From: Microcaldota archaeon
Lineage (GTDB): Archaea > B1Sed10-29 > B47-G15
Direction of reading: 5' to 3'
NCBI GenBank assembly: GCA_003660975.1
Contig: QMVG01000003.1
Span: forward strand, 1-64,000
DNA: 64,000 bases
Shown: positions 42,001 to 51,333 of the stretch, piece after piece
Position numbering within the stretch: the first letter of the stretch is position 1
How the letters are laid out: each line of letters starts with the position of its first letter
Translations under genes and position numbers: made by a program
Notes under the pieces: model-generated
Database searches by the model: none
What the model saw: the letters and a program-made list of their open reading frames with translations, nothing else
What the model was told of the DNA's origin: nothing

Positions 42001-42242
42001 TATACGGTCCAGTATTGGCTGAATACTCTCTTTTCCCTGAGAGGCAAAGCCCACCAAAAGAGAAAGTAGCCGCAGAAAAAAAGCCTGAAAAGAAGAAGGT
42101 TAAGGAAAAACAGGGGCATTCTCGCAGACCTGCTCTGCTAAAGCTTCCTAAGATAAAAGCCCTTAATGCCTTTCCTATCATAAAAAAGAAAAGAGATAAG
42201 AAGAAAAGCAAGAAAAAAACGAAAAAGAAATCAAGGCGTTAG
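39054..42242 (+). CDS. large secreted surface protein (COG1470/NEW3-like) with C-terminal TM and Lys-rich tail
   Basis: signal peptide, many N-x-S/T sequons, TM ALLVLFGVLISASIWFFMYKK, tail KKKRDKKKSKKKTKKKSRR. Confidence 0.75.
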   Translation: MKRYAPFLIFLFFFISIAHSYIIVEANSSNASYNGIIGLNITVYNSSGSAVANVSLNLSVMGSPSWASCSVDSNTSENGKANASCSFNNAINGTYNFSVHSASYGDNNSVQFRILQHDEKPIFSVNSSIAYSEKNSVTKFELYVINKNNYQTEFNFSHSNISDFNCSFNNSLMSLPPISTLYTNIFSCSVNNSVAAGSYNITIWVNASNNKSISSELNLTLHVRPRHNFTLSNLSNTRGSIEAGKSFSFTFLLNNTGETAVNYSINPTANNSWACGVNASNVVDLQVNKTVNISVSFRTSVTAPYNETGVCTVTVTDSYGLEKNISFNLSADKHYNLSLHLPRSPVDNFDDGNLSFLLNVSNDGNSGLSFNISVDSSSANWNISWNISSTNDSTKQHIKNLSYFIQNFSLTTINISVVKPQDAKCGDSTTLWVELSSAHTDKIVRSIRVEYPCLKAVPAITYNHSSKLLSIIIPNVTKGGETLNRTEAVINLTISDSDGNSIFSVSNMTVDKTYNKSLSNTAASSFRLHLHLKKNGSSDIVNDIYANFAIYDSIDLYVRPTYSPVERGDTISFTVESKLEDKWLNPSISCTREGSKNCGIWLENCRWLENSGTSRTYRCDIKDNALLGSFDVSFSVEASSCADSTNITCTYDPKLSASDDCTVNIRESEDNNQNSQDQQENQSESSQEEQASAPKLSIKNLKQGEVFKNTKVLSGGFVILVENDGGAGQLSASINELGAVKHFYLDIDYNQSIEANSTARLVMKIKPIENTKPGVYNIMLKVNDLMRTFKVPVMPPEDNKNWHRFFEVAKNGSTIITLRVKNTRNGPNNFTVTERIPKEAARTADGVFVISPSDYVVIEKDPVIKWIVKDVAPGREFDIVYMIGRNVTNINFPKPEIGESYIYSVGRQAHIVAAGISRNPQALLVLFGVLISASIWFFMYKKGLLEPKAYYIPRAPKKQKRRAGAEDFVMQYSLDANKERHSVYGPVLAEYSLFPERQSPPKEKVAAEKKPEKKKVKEKQGHSRRPALLKLPKIKALNAFPIIKKKRDKKKSKKKTKKKSRR

Positions 42243-43532
42243 CCTTTCCATGTCTCTTGGCAGTAAAGTGGCCTCTTTCACATTACCCAATTCCAAGAGT
42301 TGCATAATGAACCTGGCCGAGCCCATACCAAAACCAGAATGTGGGGGAGCACCATATTTGAAGAAGCTGAGATAATGTCTAAGGCCTTCTGGGTTTAGAC
42401 CTTTTTCCTTTACCTGCTTTAGTAGTGTATTATACCTGTGTTCCCTTTGGGAACCTGTTGAAATCTCAACACCTTTGTAGATTAGGTCATAGCTTTTTGT
42501 TAACTCTCCTTCTTTTTTCATGTGGTAAAAAGGCCTTACTGCAAATGGAAAATCAGTAAGAAAGACGAAATCGCTGTTGTAACGTTTTTTGATGTAATCT
42601 CCCAAAGCTTTCTCTCCCTCAGGGTCCAACTCATAAAACTCATCTATGTTCTCTATGGACACTCCTTTTACTTTTTCAATTGCTTCTTTCATCGTAATAC
42701 GAGGAAAGGGCATTTTAGGGCTTTTTATTTCTATTCCCATTTTCTCCTTTACTTCATCGCCAAGTTCCTCTATTACGTGCTCAATGGACTGCTTTATGGC
42801 CCTTTCATGGAATTTCATGAGCTCTTCGTAATCAGTCCACGACATCTCAACATCAATGCTTATGAATTCAGTAGTATGCCTCGCTGTTTTTGAAGGATCT
42901 GCTCTAAACATCGGGGCTATTTCAAATACTTTATCAAAACCAGCGCACATTGCCATCTGTTTGTAAAACTGCGGAGATTGGGATAGGTATGCTTTCCTCT
43001 TGAAGTATTTTACCTCAAATAGCTCTGCCCTGCTCTCACTTGGCGAGTCCATAAACCTTGATGAGTGGATTTCTAAGAGGCCTTCTTTGCTGAAATATTC
43101 CCTCAACCCTTTTTCAAAACTGTGCATTACCTTAAATATCAGCATATTTCGTGGATTTCTGAGGTCTATCCACCTGTAATCTAATCTTTTTGCCAGTGAA
43201 GTGTTCACTTTTCCTGAAAAATCAATTGGTAGGGGGACATCTGCTAGTGAAATGATGTCAATTTTTTCAGGGATTATCTCAAAGCCCCTTTCGGCGACAT
43301 TGCTTTTTTTCACGCTTCCTTCTACATATATCACAGACTCAGGGCTTAAGTTCTTTATTTTCTCAAAATTTGGGTTGTCTTTCTTTACTGTTATCTGAAC
43401 TAAACCCTCCCTGTCCCTTAATTTTATGAAAGCCAGCTTTCCTATGATTCTTATATTCTGTGCCCAGCCACCTATAGCTACTTTCCTTCCGTCAAAGTTG
43501 CTGTTTATTTCAGAGCTCATGTACCTTTTCAT
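42231..43532 (-). CDS. aspS: aspartyl-tRNA synthetase
   Basis: KRLDYRWIDLRNPRN, SPQFYKQMAMCAGFDKVFEIAPMFRAD, HTTEFISIDVEMSW, GFGMGSARFIMQLL. Confidence 0.95.
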   Translation of the reverse strand: MKRYMSSEINSNFDGRKVAIGGWAQNIRIIGKLAFIKLRDREGLVQITVKKDNPNFEKIKNLSPESVIYVEGSVKKSNVAERGFEIIPEKIDIISLADVPLPIDFSGKVNTSLAKRLDYRWIDLRNPRNMLIFKVMHSFEKGLREYFSKEGLLEIHSSRFMDSPSESRAELFEVKYFKRKAYLSQSPQFYKQMAMCAGFDKVFEIAPMFRADPSKTARHTTEFISIDVEMSWTDYEELMKFHERAIKQSIEHVIEELGDEVKEKMGIEIKSPKMPFPRITMKEAIEKVKGVSIENIDEFYELDPEGEKALGDYIKKRYNSDFVFLTDFPFAVRPFYHMKKEGELTKSYDLIYKGVEISTGSQREHRYNTLLKQVKEKGLNPEGLRHYLSFFKYGAPPHSGFGMGSARFIMQLLELGNVKEATLLPRDMERLTP

Positions 43533-43536
43533 TGCT

Positions 43537-44034
43537 TCACCCTACGTATTTTATCTCGGCATCTACGCCACATAACTGTTTCAATACCTGCTTTATGCTT
43601 TCCTCCTTTAATAAAATCTTCTTTCTGTCTGCCTCAGGTATTAATATCCTTTGTTTTTCACCTTCTTTGCTGTATATAGTTGTAAACCCCATTATGCGGG
43701 CAGGGGACACCAAATCATTCACGATCTCCTTTATGCTGCCCTTTTTTACGATTCTAACCCTTTTGCCAAGCTTCTCGCTTAGGATTCTAACGACTCGCCC
43801 ACCCTTTCCTATAAGTGTAGAAACATTGGATTTTGTTATTATAACGATAAAATCAGGCAATTCAATACTTCTTTCAAAACTTGGATCTCCCAAAACGTTC
43901 TTTTCATATAATTCGTATAAAAGCCTAGCTATCTTTATATCCAGTTGGCTTATTTCGCCATTGTCCAGTTTTTTCTGGCACGTTTCGCATAGTGCGTCAC
44001 TCTGGGCGCATTTTTCACATATCGGCATCCTCAT
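43537..44034 (-). CDS. KH-domain NusA-like protein with N-terminal zinc-finger-like motif
   Basis: CEKCAQSDALCETC; VSTLIGKGGRVVRILSEKLGKRVRIV KH motif. Confidence 0.8.
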   Translation of the reverse strand: MRMPICEKCAQSDALCETCQKKLDNGEISQLDIKIARLLYELYEKNVLGDPSFERSIELPDFIVIITKSNVSTLIGKGGRVVRILSEKLGKRVRIVKKGSIKEIVNDLVSPARIMGFTTIYSKEGEKQRILIPEADRKKILLKEESIKQVLKQLCGVDAEIKYVG

Positions 44035-44074
44035 CGCTCATCACCCAAATAAAAAGGGGAGGGTGATAAGGGGT

Positions 44075-44389
44075 TTACTTGCTGAGGACGATGTCTATTG
44101 CGCTTACTTTGCTTGTTGTTCCATCAGCGTTTTTGAGTTCCTCTGTTTGTATGCTTATGTTCTTTACCTTCACCTCGTTGATGAATTTGTTTTTTATAAT
44201 CTCTGCTACGTCCACTGCTCTTGATATCGTCTTGCCTCTAGCTTTGATGTTCACCTCTTTTGCTCCTTTGTTGAACTGGGTCACTACTGCGAGGACGTAG
44301 CTCATGACACCCTTCTTTCCCACAAATACAGTGTTTGCTGCGTCTCCACTTTCTTCTTTGGTTTCAACATTTTTCTCTTCTTCTGCCAT
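44075..44389 (-). CDS. albA: Alba chromatin/RNA-binding protein
   Basis: [47 protein letters not shown]. Confidence 0.93.
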   Translation of the reverse strand: MAEEEKNVETKEESGDAANTVFVGKKGVMSYVLAVVTQFNKGAKEVNIKARGKTISRAVDVAEIIKNKFINEVKVKNISIQTEELKNADGTTSKVSAIDIVLSK

Positions 44390-44428
44390 TCACATCACCT
44401 TTCTGAGTTTATTTCCCCTTATCTTGGG

Positions 44429-44436
44429 TTATATAA
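44429..44436 (-). promoter_or_regulatory. putative TATA/box A of alba
   Basis: TTATATAA about 40 nt upstream of the alba ATG, followed by GGTGATG ribosome-binding-like sequence before the start. Confidence 0.45.
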
Positions 44437-44451
44437 TTTGTGTAATAGCCT

Positions 44452-45327
44452 TTATTTATCTTTTCTTCTTTTTCTGTACTCCTCTACAATTTTTTCGAGC
44501 CAGTTGCTGTCTTTGCTCTCGTACCTCTCAATGGGAATATATAATACAAAAGATTCGTTTTCGTATAGTATGTCTATAAGTTGCACATTTTTATTTTCCT
44601 TTTTCAAACGCTCATAAAAGCTTCTGTCGTTTGTTTTGTCCTTCATTTCCTCCTTTCTGCATATTCTTAAATCTCCTTTGTAGAGGTGTTCAGCAATTAA
44701 ATTTAATTTTTGCAATAATCTTCTATTTTCTGCTACAAGCGGGCTTAGCAAAGGCATGGCTCTCTTTTTTCCTCTCTCTGAAAGCAGGCCTTCTATCTCC
44801 TCATCCTTTTTTCTAAGAAGCTCCCTTAGCCGCCTTATTTCCTGCCTCAATTTCCTGTCATCTCTGCTCTGCTTTTTTATTATCACTGCTTTTCTTTCCC
44901 TCTTTTCAGCGCCTATAAAGCTTTCTAAAACCTTCTTTTCGAAGTTATTGGGATATCTTTTTTTGAGATTCATTAACTTTGCTTTAAAATGCTTGTATGC
45001 TTTCAGCGCAGATGCAAGGGCGTCTCTCTCATGCACATTCGTAACAGGATAGCCTTTCACTAGCTCTATCTTCTCCTGTCTTGACAGTGATTCTGGCGGA
45101 CTGTAAACCTTGCATGAGAACAAGGCCGATAGCTTTTTCAAGGTCGAGGGCAACTGTTTTTTATCTGTCGCTAAGATTAGCATCCTCCCTTTTCTTTCTA
45201 TTCTGGCAGCCATCTCGTTTATAGAAATATTTTTGCCTGATTCTAGAGCTAACAGCTTGCCATCTAAGTCAAGATAGGCAATTGCAACAGTGCTGCCAGG
45301 GTCAACCCCCACTATTAACAGTTTCAT
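44452..45327 (-). CDS. DUF460 / COG2433 RNase H-like nuclease
   Basis: LLIVGVDPGSTVAIAYLDLDGKLLALES, VTNVHERDALASALKAYK, coiled-coil then C-terminal domain. Confidence 0.82.
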   Translation of the reverse strand: MKLLIVGVDPGSTVAIAYLDLDGKLLALESGKNISINEMAARIERKGRMLILATDKKQLPSTLKKLSALFSCKVYSPPESLSRQEKIELVKGYPVTNVHERDALASALKAYKHFKAKLMNLKKRYPNNFEKKVLESFIGAEKRERKAVIIKKQSRDDRKLRQEIRRLRELLRKKDEEIEGLLSERGKKRAMPLLSPLVAENRRLLQKLNLIAEHLYKGDLRICRKEEMKDKTNDRSFYERLKKENKNVQLIDILYENESFVLYIPIERYESKDSNWLEKIVEEYRKRRKDK

Positions 45328-45356
45328 GCAGCCTCCAAAATATTTTATATGCAGAG

Positions 45357-47111
45357 ATGGTTAAATTAGTGATGGACTTTAAGACCTTGGCTTTTGCTTT
45401 CAGTTCTTTGGAAAAAACAACAAAGAGACTGGAAATGACTAAGATACTTGCAGAGCTTTTTGCAAAAGCAAGCGCTGATGAGATAGCCAAGATTCTCTAC
45501 CTGCTTCAGGGCAGGGTTGCTCCTCCTTTTGAGGAAAAAGAGCTGGGGCTCGGAGAGCGCCTTGTTGAGCAAGCCATCTCTCTTGCCACAGGCTATCATG
45601 CGAGTGAAATAAGGGAACTTTACACCGAGCTAGGTGACTTGGGATTAGCAGTGGAGAAGCTTGTTGGGAAAAAAAAGCAGCAGACGCTTTTCGCGAAGAA
45701 GTTGACTGTCTTGGACGTGTTCTCAGCTTTTAAGAAGATAGCTGAAGCTTCTGGACCAAAATCACAGCAATTGAAAATAAAGCTTTTAGCAGAGCTTATA
45801 CATAATTCAGAACCCATTGAAGCAAGATATATTGTGAGAATCCCTCTCAACAAGTTGAGGCTGGGCATAGGAGACCCAACAGTGCTTGATGCTCTGTCTG
45901 TTATGAAAAAAGGAGATAAACAGCTGAGAGAGTCACTTGAAAGAGCCTACAATGTGACTTCTAATATAGGTTTTGTAGCAGAAAAGTTTTTCAGAGAAGG
46001 CATAAAGGGGATTAACACAATCAAGATAGAGATAGGCAGGCCTATAAGGCCAGCCCTTGCCGAGAGATTGCCCAACGCAGAGGAGATTATAAAGAAAATA
46101 GGCAGGTGCGCTGTGGAGGCCAAGTATGATGGCTTTAGGATGCAGATCCATAAAAAAGGCAAAGAGGTTAAGCTATTTTCCAGGGCAGCAACGGACATGA
46201 CGTATATGTTTCCAGAAATTGTAGATGCTATCAGGTTGCAGAAATGCGAGAGCTTTATAATAGATTCAGAATGTTTGGGTTATGACCCTAAAAATAGGAG
46301 ATATCACTCCTTCCAAGAGACTATGCAGAGAAGAAGAAAGTACGGGATCTCTGATAAGGCCAAGGAAATCCCTTTACACCTTTTTGTTTTTGACATACTG
46401 TATCTAAACGGAGATGAAATGATAAACAAAGCTTATGAGCAAAGGAGAAAAGCATTGGAAAAGAATATAGATGAAAACGAGACAGTACATCTAAGTGATA
46501 TGATAATAGCTGAAACCCCAGAAGAACTGTTGGATTATTTCAATGCTTGTGTTAATGCTGGCTTAGAAGGCGTGATAGCCAAGGACCTAAAGGCACCGTA
46601 CACCGTGGGAGCAAGAAAATTTGCCTGGATAAAATTAAAGAAGAGTTATGAAACCGCACTCAGTGATACCATAGATGCCGTTATTGTTGGTTATGACATC
46701 GGAAAAGGCAAGAGAAAAGAGCTTGGTTTAGGCACTATTTTAGTAGCTGTCTACGATGAGCAGGAGGATGTATTCAAGACCTTAGCAAAAGTAGGGACTG
46801 GATTTAGCGAAGAGGACATAAAACGCTTCAAACAGAAACTAGATGAGATAAAAATCCCCCACAAAAGCCCCAGATTAATTTCAAAGGTTGAGGCAGATGT
46901 CTGGGTTGAGCCAAAATATGTCGTGGAAATAAGCGGTGATGAAATAACAAAGTCGTCTATGCATACCTGTGGCATAAGTGGGGGGGAAACATATGCTTTG
47001 AGGTTCCCTCGCATCGTTCGTTCTGAATTTAGAGACAAAAGGCCAGAAGAAGCCACTACAGTAACTGAAATAATAAAAATGGCAAAAATGCAAAAAAGAA
47101 AGTCAGGTTAA
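45357..47111 (+). CDS. lig: ATP-dependent DNA ligase
   Basis: AVEAKYDGFRMQIHKKG (KxDG), GVIAKDLKAPYTVGARKFAWIKLKKSY; start set at ATG 45357. Confidence 0.95.
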   Translation: MVKLVMDFKTLAFAFSSLEKTTKRLEMTKILAELFAKASADEIAKILYLLQGRVAPPFEEKELGLGERLVEQAISLATGYHASEIRELYTELGDLGLAVEKLVGKKKQQTLFAKKLTVLDVFSAFKKIAEASGPKSQQLKIKLLAELIHNSEPIEARYIVRIPLNKLRLGIGDPTVLDALSVMKKGDKQLRESLERAYNVTSNIGFVAEKFFREGIKGINTIKIEIGRPIRPALAERLPNAEEIIKKIGRCAVEAKYDGFRMQIHKKGKEVKLFSRAATDMTYMFPEIVDAIRLQKCESFIIDSECLGYDPKNRRYHSFQETMQRRRKYGISDKAKEIPLHLFVFDILYLNGDEMINKAYEQRRKALEKNIDENETVHLSDMIIAETPEELLDYFNACVNAGLEGVIAKDLKAPYTVGARKFAWIKLKKSYETALSDTIDAVIVGYDIGKGKRKELGLGTILVAVYDEQEDVFKTLAKVGTGFSEEDIKRFKQKLDEIKIPHKSPRLISKVEADVWVEPKYVVEISGDEITKSSMHTCGISGGETYALRFPRIVRSEFRDKRPEEATTVTEIIKMAKMQKRKSG

Positions 47112-47983
47112 GCTCCTGAGACATATCTTAGCGTTGCAAAGGCAATGCTCCTGGTGCAGCCTGGGTCATAGTCAAAGTATATTACCTTTCCACCAAAAGC
47201 TGTCGCCTTTTCAACTATTCCAGGCACATACTGCTCGTCACCGTTTTCATCAACACCTGAGAGCATCGCTATTGTTTCAGCCCCTATGTCTGTCCTTGGG
47301 ACAACATCAATTGCTTCAATCTCGGTGCAGTCTGTCTTGCTCAGGTTGAGATTGTATTGTTCAGCAACATCATGCAGTACTGGATGCACTGACCAGAAGC
47401 TAAGCTCTGGGCTTTCTATTGTCAGCGTCTTTACACACTGCGTTGTCATGCCAACTGGGTTCATTCTCACTGGAGCGTGGTCTCCAAGTGCTGCTGAGCT
47501 CCAGCCACATATAAGTGGGTCTTTGGAGTCCTTAGTAGCAGCGTCTCCTATGATAATTACATTGCCTCCCCCGCTTATGTAATTTCCTATGGCATCTCTC
47601 ACAGCGTATGACAGGTTTTGCTGCCCAACAACTATTACTGCGTCAAACTCTGACAAAAGCTTCTCCCTGGGGTATTCAAGTATCTTTTCGTTTATTGGTC
47701 GCTAGTAAATATTATACTTAGGGCCATCTGAATTTAATATTGTTTTTAAGCGCGCCCCATTTATCTTAGTGTTAATGCCGTCCAGTGAACCAATGACTCC
47801 TATAACAACACTGCCTCCTCTGCTGCATAGTATCTCATCAAGCACAGGCACATTGCAGAAAACAGTGGTTGTTTTGCCTATTAACACTATGCCTATCAGG
47901 ACAAGGATTACAAGAGGTATTATGCCCTCCATATACCTTTTCCATCCAGACTCATCTGGAAGATAATATGGTAATTCTGCCAT
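47108..47983 (-). pseudogene. membrane-anchored GATase-like-fold protein interrupted by in-frame TAG at 47702-47704 (nonsense allele or readthrough)
   Basis: ORFs 47702-47983 and 47108-47656 are in the same frame; translation ...GPKYNIY*RPINEKILEYPREKLLSEFDAVIVVG... is continuous; combined length about 290 aa against 278 aa for the neighbouring paralog. Confidence 0.7.
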
Positions 47984-48003
47984 CTAACTCCTCCCCTCCA
48001 TGC

Positions 48004-48840
48004 TTAAACATTAGCCAAATATCTTATTGCTTCTACAAGCAATGTTTTGTAATGCCTTGGGTGAAATGCAAAGTATATATACTTTGTCAGTGTTCCAGAG
48101 CCCTCAACAACTACAGGCACTGTTGCCTTTTGTGTTGGGTCACTTGCTAACGGCCTTTCCAGTTGCACAAGCGTTGTTCCAGTCGGTATGATATCAACAT
48201 ATTCAATTGAGCCACTCTGAGAACTGAACTCAAGAGGCCAGTTCAGCTTGTTTAACATCGGATGGCTCTGGGCATATGGTGTTTGCAGGCTTGCCTCGTC
48301 CCAATTAACTACGCTTACATCACAGCTTCCAGCAGCGCTTGCACAACTGACTGGCACGAATGTTAATATCTTCCACCCATTTGCATACGGGTCATTTTCC
48401 ACCTTCGTAGCCGCCTGTTTTATTATTATCACAGGTTTGCTTGATGCGAACTCATTTATTTGGTCATAATTCCACCTGTTGAGTGTTTTGGTAGCTCCAT
48501 TGTTCCCTTCTGTAATAATCATCAAGCTGTATTTTGCAAATGGGTTGTCTTCTCCCATTCCCCTGGCATTAAATAAATCTTCAGCTGTGAAAGTCATGTA
48601 GTTTACATTTGCCACTTTTCTTACATCACTGTCTATAATCTCCATCAGGTCAACATCATTGCCTATAACAGCTACGTTAACTGTTTTTCCTCCAAGCAAT
48701 TCCCCTATGATTGGCACGCTGCCTAACCAACCGAACTTCCACGCCAGCACGAACAATATCAATATCAGCAAGAGAAGTGGAATGGTTACTTCAAATCTCT
48801 TCTTCCAACTTTCCTCCTCAGGATAATAATATTCTGTCAT
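48004..48840 (-). CDS. membrane-anchored protein with class-I-glutamine-amidotransferase-like fold, paralog
   Basis: N-terminal YYYPEEESWKKRFEVTIPLLLLILILFVL, then VAVIGNDVDL...YSLMIITEGN. Confidence 0.6.
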   Translation of the reverse strand: MTEYYYPEEESWKKRFEVTIPLLLLILILFVLAWKFGWLGSVPIIGELLGGKTVNVAVIGNDVDLMEIIDSDVRKVANVNYMTFTAEDLFNARGMGEDNPFAKYSLMIITEGNNGATKTLNRWNYDQINEFASSKPVIIIKQAATKVENDPYANGWKILTFVPVSCASAAGSCDVSVVNWDEASLQTPYAQSHPMLNKLNWPLEFSSQSGSIEYVDIIPTGTTLVQLERPLASDPTQKATVPVVVEGSGTLTKYIYFAFHPRHYKTLLVEAIRYLANV

Positions 48841-48918
48841 ATCACCACCATATTCTTCAATTCAACATATCTTTATAAACTTTCTTATATTTAAATTACT
48901 ACTGTGCAGTTACAACAT

Positions 48919-50409
48919 TTATTCCAGCATAAACTTTATCAGGTTGTTTATCAACCTTAGCCCATATCCTCGCTTTATGATTTCTTCAGGAGCAAATGCG
49001 TAATAGACTATAAGACCTCTTTTGTTTATGCTGATGCTTGGGTTGGAAACAATTATCGCCGGCCATATCTGCTTGCCATTTTCATCAGGAATTTTTCTGG
49101 ATGCTTTCAGATACATAATTGTGTTGCTCCTTGGGATGCTTGCAAATCTCGCTGTCGTAACCAAGCTCACATTCGCATGACCAAAGTACTTACTGTAATC
49201 AACAGCACTTTCATAGCCTTTTGTCAGCGGGTGGTTTGCGTCTACTGCTTGAAGCTGCAGTGCCAGGCCCTCATTTGGATTATACGTTGAGATATAATCA
49301 AAGCCCAGAACGAGCTGTGAAAAATCTATGCCAGGAACAATGTCTCCAAGTTCTGTTTTTGAAGGCCCTCTTCTCCAGTAATTAAACTGATACGTGCAAT
49401 ATCTCCCTGCATTGTCCTTAAACCACGCAGGTCCTAATCTGTATCCTGAAGCGTTGTGTATTAAATCAGTTTTTCCCTCTTTGCCAACTAATTTGTTTTC
49501 CAGCTCCTCTATGCAGGCAATTATACGTGAATCACCACTAACATGGAAGTTGTTCTCATCTTCTTCTCCACCGCAGAGTGTAAAGCCCTTTTCTTCTAGC
49601 TCATCTATCAGCTTCTGCCTTTCCTTTATGTACATCCATACTACTTCTCCAAAACTGTGGTTGCATAAGCCTGATCCCAATTCCTCTGGTTTATTTGGAG
49701 AATAGCTCTGCCATGAGGAGCATACAGGCTCTGATGAAAAGCCCTTGGCATCCTCGCACGTTTTCTTCCATTCGCTTTTAGTAGCATTATCGATGTTTTC
49801 AATGTCTAAGATATCATCACATTTGCCCTGCATGCACAAAATCTTTGCCATGGTTGCCTCTTTTTCTTCTGATGCCTTGCTTGGCCTAATAGAAGCGCAT
49901 ATCATTGCTGCCTCTGAGCTTCTAGTGCTAGCAGGCAAGTAATCAAAGCGTACCTTTTCACAAATGTAATCTTCATCCCCAAGCTCAGTGCCTGCATCTC
50001 CTATCCACACAAGCCTGCCGCCCTTTTGGACATATTGGTGGAGAGCATTTAAGGTTATTGTTGGGATTTTCTTTGCTTTCTCAACAATTACGACTTCATA
50101 TTGCTCCAATACAGAAGGATCTCTTACCAAGCTTATATCCATTTTAACAGGGAAAATATGGCTTTCTTCGGCAATATACTTACTTAACAATGCTGGATCT
50201 CCCATTCCGTGGTCGCCGTATAGTATGGCTATGCTGGGAGGCCCTGTTATCGCGTAATAAACCGAACAAAAGTTTGGAATATCACTACACGACATAAAGC
50301 CAAACCTGACCAATACGAAAAGCAGTATGAAGATAAGCACTATCAAGGCAAGAACCTGGGGCAGATTTTTGAAATAGGGGGAATCAAGCATAGCATCACA
50401 TTTCAACAT
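48919..50409 (-). CDS. larger membrane-anchored GATase-like-fold protein (third family member)
   Basis: N-terminal TM; SIAILYGDHGMGDPALLSKY...YEVVIVEKAKKIPTITLNALHQYVQKGGRLVWIGDAGTE. Confidence 0.6.
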   Translation of the reverse strand: MLKCDAMLDSPYFKNLPQVLALIVLIFILLFVLVRFGFMSCSDIPNFCSVYYAITGPPSIAILYGDHGMGDPALLSKYIAEESHIFPVKMDISLVRDPSVLEQYEVVIVEKAKKIPTITLNALHQYVQKGGRLVWIGDAGTELGDEDYICEKVRFDYLPASTRSSEAAMICASIRPSKASEEKEATMAKILCMQGKCDDILDIENIDNATKSEWKKTCEDAKGFSSEPVCSSWQSYSPNKPEELGSGLCNHSFGEVVWMYIKERQKLIDELEEKGFTLCGGEEDENNFHVSGDSRIIACIEELENKLVGKEGKTDLIHNASGYRLGPAWFKDNAGRYCTYQFNYWRRGPSKTELGDIVPGIDFSQLVLGFDYISTYNPNEGLALQLQAVDANHPLTKGYESAVDYSKYFGHANVSLVTTARFASIPRSNTIMYLKASRKIPDENGKQIWPAIIVSNPSISINKRGLIVYYAFAPEEIIKRGYGLRLINNLIKFMLE

Positions 50410-50482
50410 TAATTTTATTATTGCATAAATATAACAGTTATTGATTTATATCTCTTACTCTTAAATAAAAAGCGGTGGTAAA

Positions 50483-50650
50483 ATGAAAGGCATAAAGACA
50501 ACACCTGTCTCAGGGCCTATGTCCAGTGCAGGCATTATGAGGTTTTTTGATGTTAGTGGAGGAGGTCCAAAGATTTCCCCGACAGTTGTTTTCGGTGCAT
50601 CTCTTGCTTTCGTAATTATCGTGGGAGTGCTGAGCTTGTTGGTAAGGTGA
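50483..50650 (+). CDS. preprotein translocase Sec61-beta subunit (55 aa, below the ORF-track cutoff)
   Basis: MKGIKTTPVSGPMSSAGIMRFFDVSGGGPKISPTVVFGASLAFVIIVGVLSLLVR: cytosolic AG(I/L)xRFF...GPKISP plus single C-terminal TM. Confidence 0.85.
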   Translation: MKGIKTTPVSGPMSSAGIMRFFDVSGGGPKISPTVVFGASLAFVIIVGVLSLLVR

Positions 50651-50654
50651 TTTA

Positions 50655-50966
50655 ATGATAATGCCTTTGAGAAAGGAAATTGAGGAGAGACTTAGCAATT
50701 ATGTGATAGAGCAGATAAGAAAAGAAGCAAAGCCCACAAAAGTTGCAGAAGCACTGGCTGTTGTTAAGTATTTTAAGAACATGAGCCTGAGCACAGAGGA
50801 GATTGCACAGATAATCAACATAGTTGAACCATATAGGGAAGTCAAGGCAAAGGCAAGCGATTATGATTATGACGAGATGAAAAAGCACCCAGACCTACTT
50901 ATAACCAGGACACCAACACAGGTATTCGTGAGATATGTGGGAGGCAGGACATTAAAGAGGGAATAG
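50655..50966 (+). CDS. conserved-looking hypothetical protein
   Basis: 103-aa ORF tightly between Sec61beta and the Mth938-like gene. Confidence 0.6.
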   Translation: MIMPLRKEIEERLSNYVIEQIRKEAKPTKVAEALAVVKYFKNMSLSTEEIAQIINIVEPYREVKAKASDYDYDEMKKHPDLLITRTPTQVFVRYVGGRTLKRE

Positions 50967-50970
50967 TGTT

Positions 50971-51333
50971 TTGATGTTTGGCTGGACCACTTTCGGCAAG
51001 GTGAAGTTTGGAGACGAGGTTTACAGTGAAGACATAATCGTGCATACTGATCTATCTGTTTCTCCACGAGATAAGAGCATTGCTAAAAGCAAATACGGGG
51101 ATTCCCACATAGTTGGCAGAGAGGAATTAGAAAAAATTCTTGACGATGACACAGAAGCTATAGTGATTGGTTCAGGGCAATTTGGAGTCCTGAAGCTAAA
51201 TGAAGAGGCAGTCAATTTTTTGAGAAGCAAAAATATTGACTTCTATGTAATGGAAACACCAGAAGCCATAAAAAAATACAACCACATTTTCAAAGAAAAG
51301 AAAACAATGGCCTTAATTCATGTTACTTGCTGA
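50971..51333 (+). CDS. Mth938/AAMDC-domain protein
   Basis: IVIGSGQFGVLKLNEEAVNFLRSKNIDFYVMETPEAIKKYN. Confidence 0.8.
   Translation: MMFGWTTFGKVKFGDEVYSEDIIVHTDLSVSPRDKSIAKSKYGDSHIVGREELEKILDDDTEAIVIGSGQFGVLKLNEEAVNFLRSKNIDFYVMETPEAIKKYNHIFKEKKTMALIHVTC

Noticed and set aside
43532-44224. 230-aa plus-strand ORF opposite the NusA-like KH and Alba genes
   Set aside because: It is a shadow ORF; the minus-strand products have clear KH and Alba motifs.
47702-47704. Genome-wide TAG-to-pyrrolysine recoding
   Set aside because: Several well-supported genes in the window terminate naturally at TAG, and no pyl genes are visible here; only a local readthrough or nonsense event is supported.
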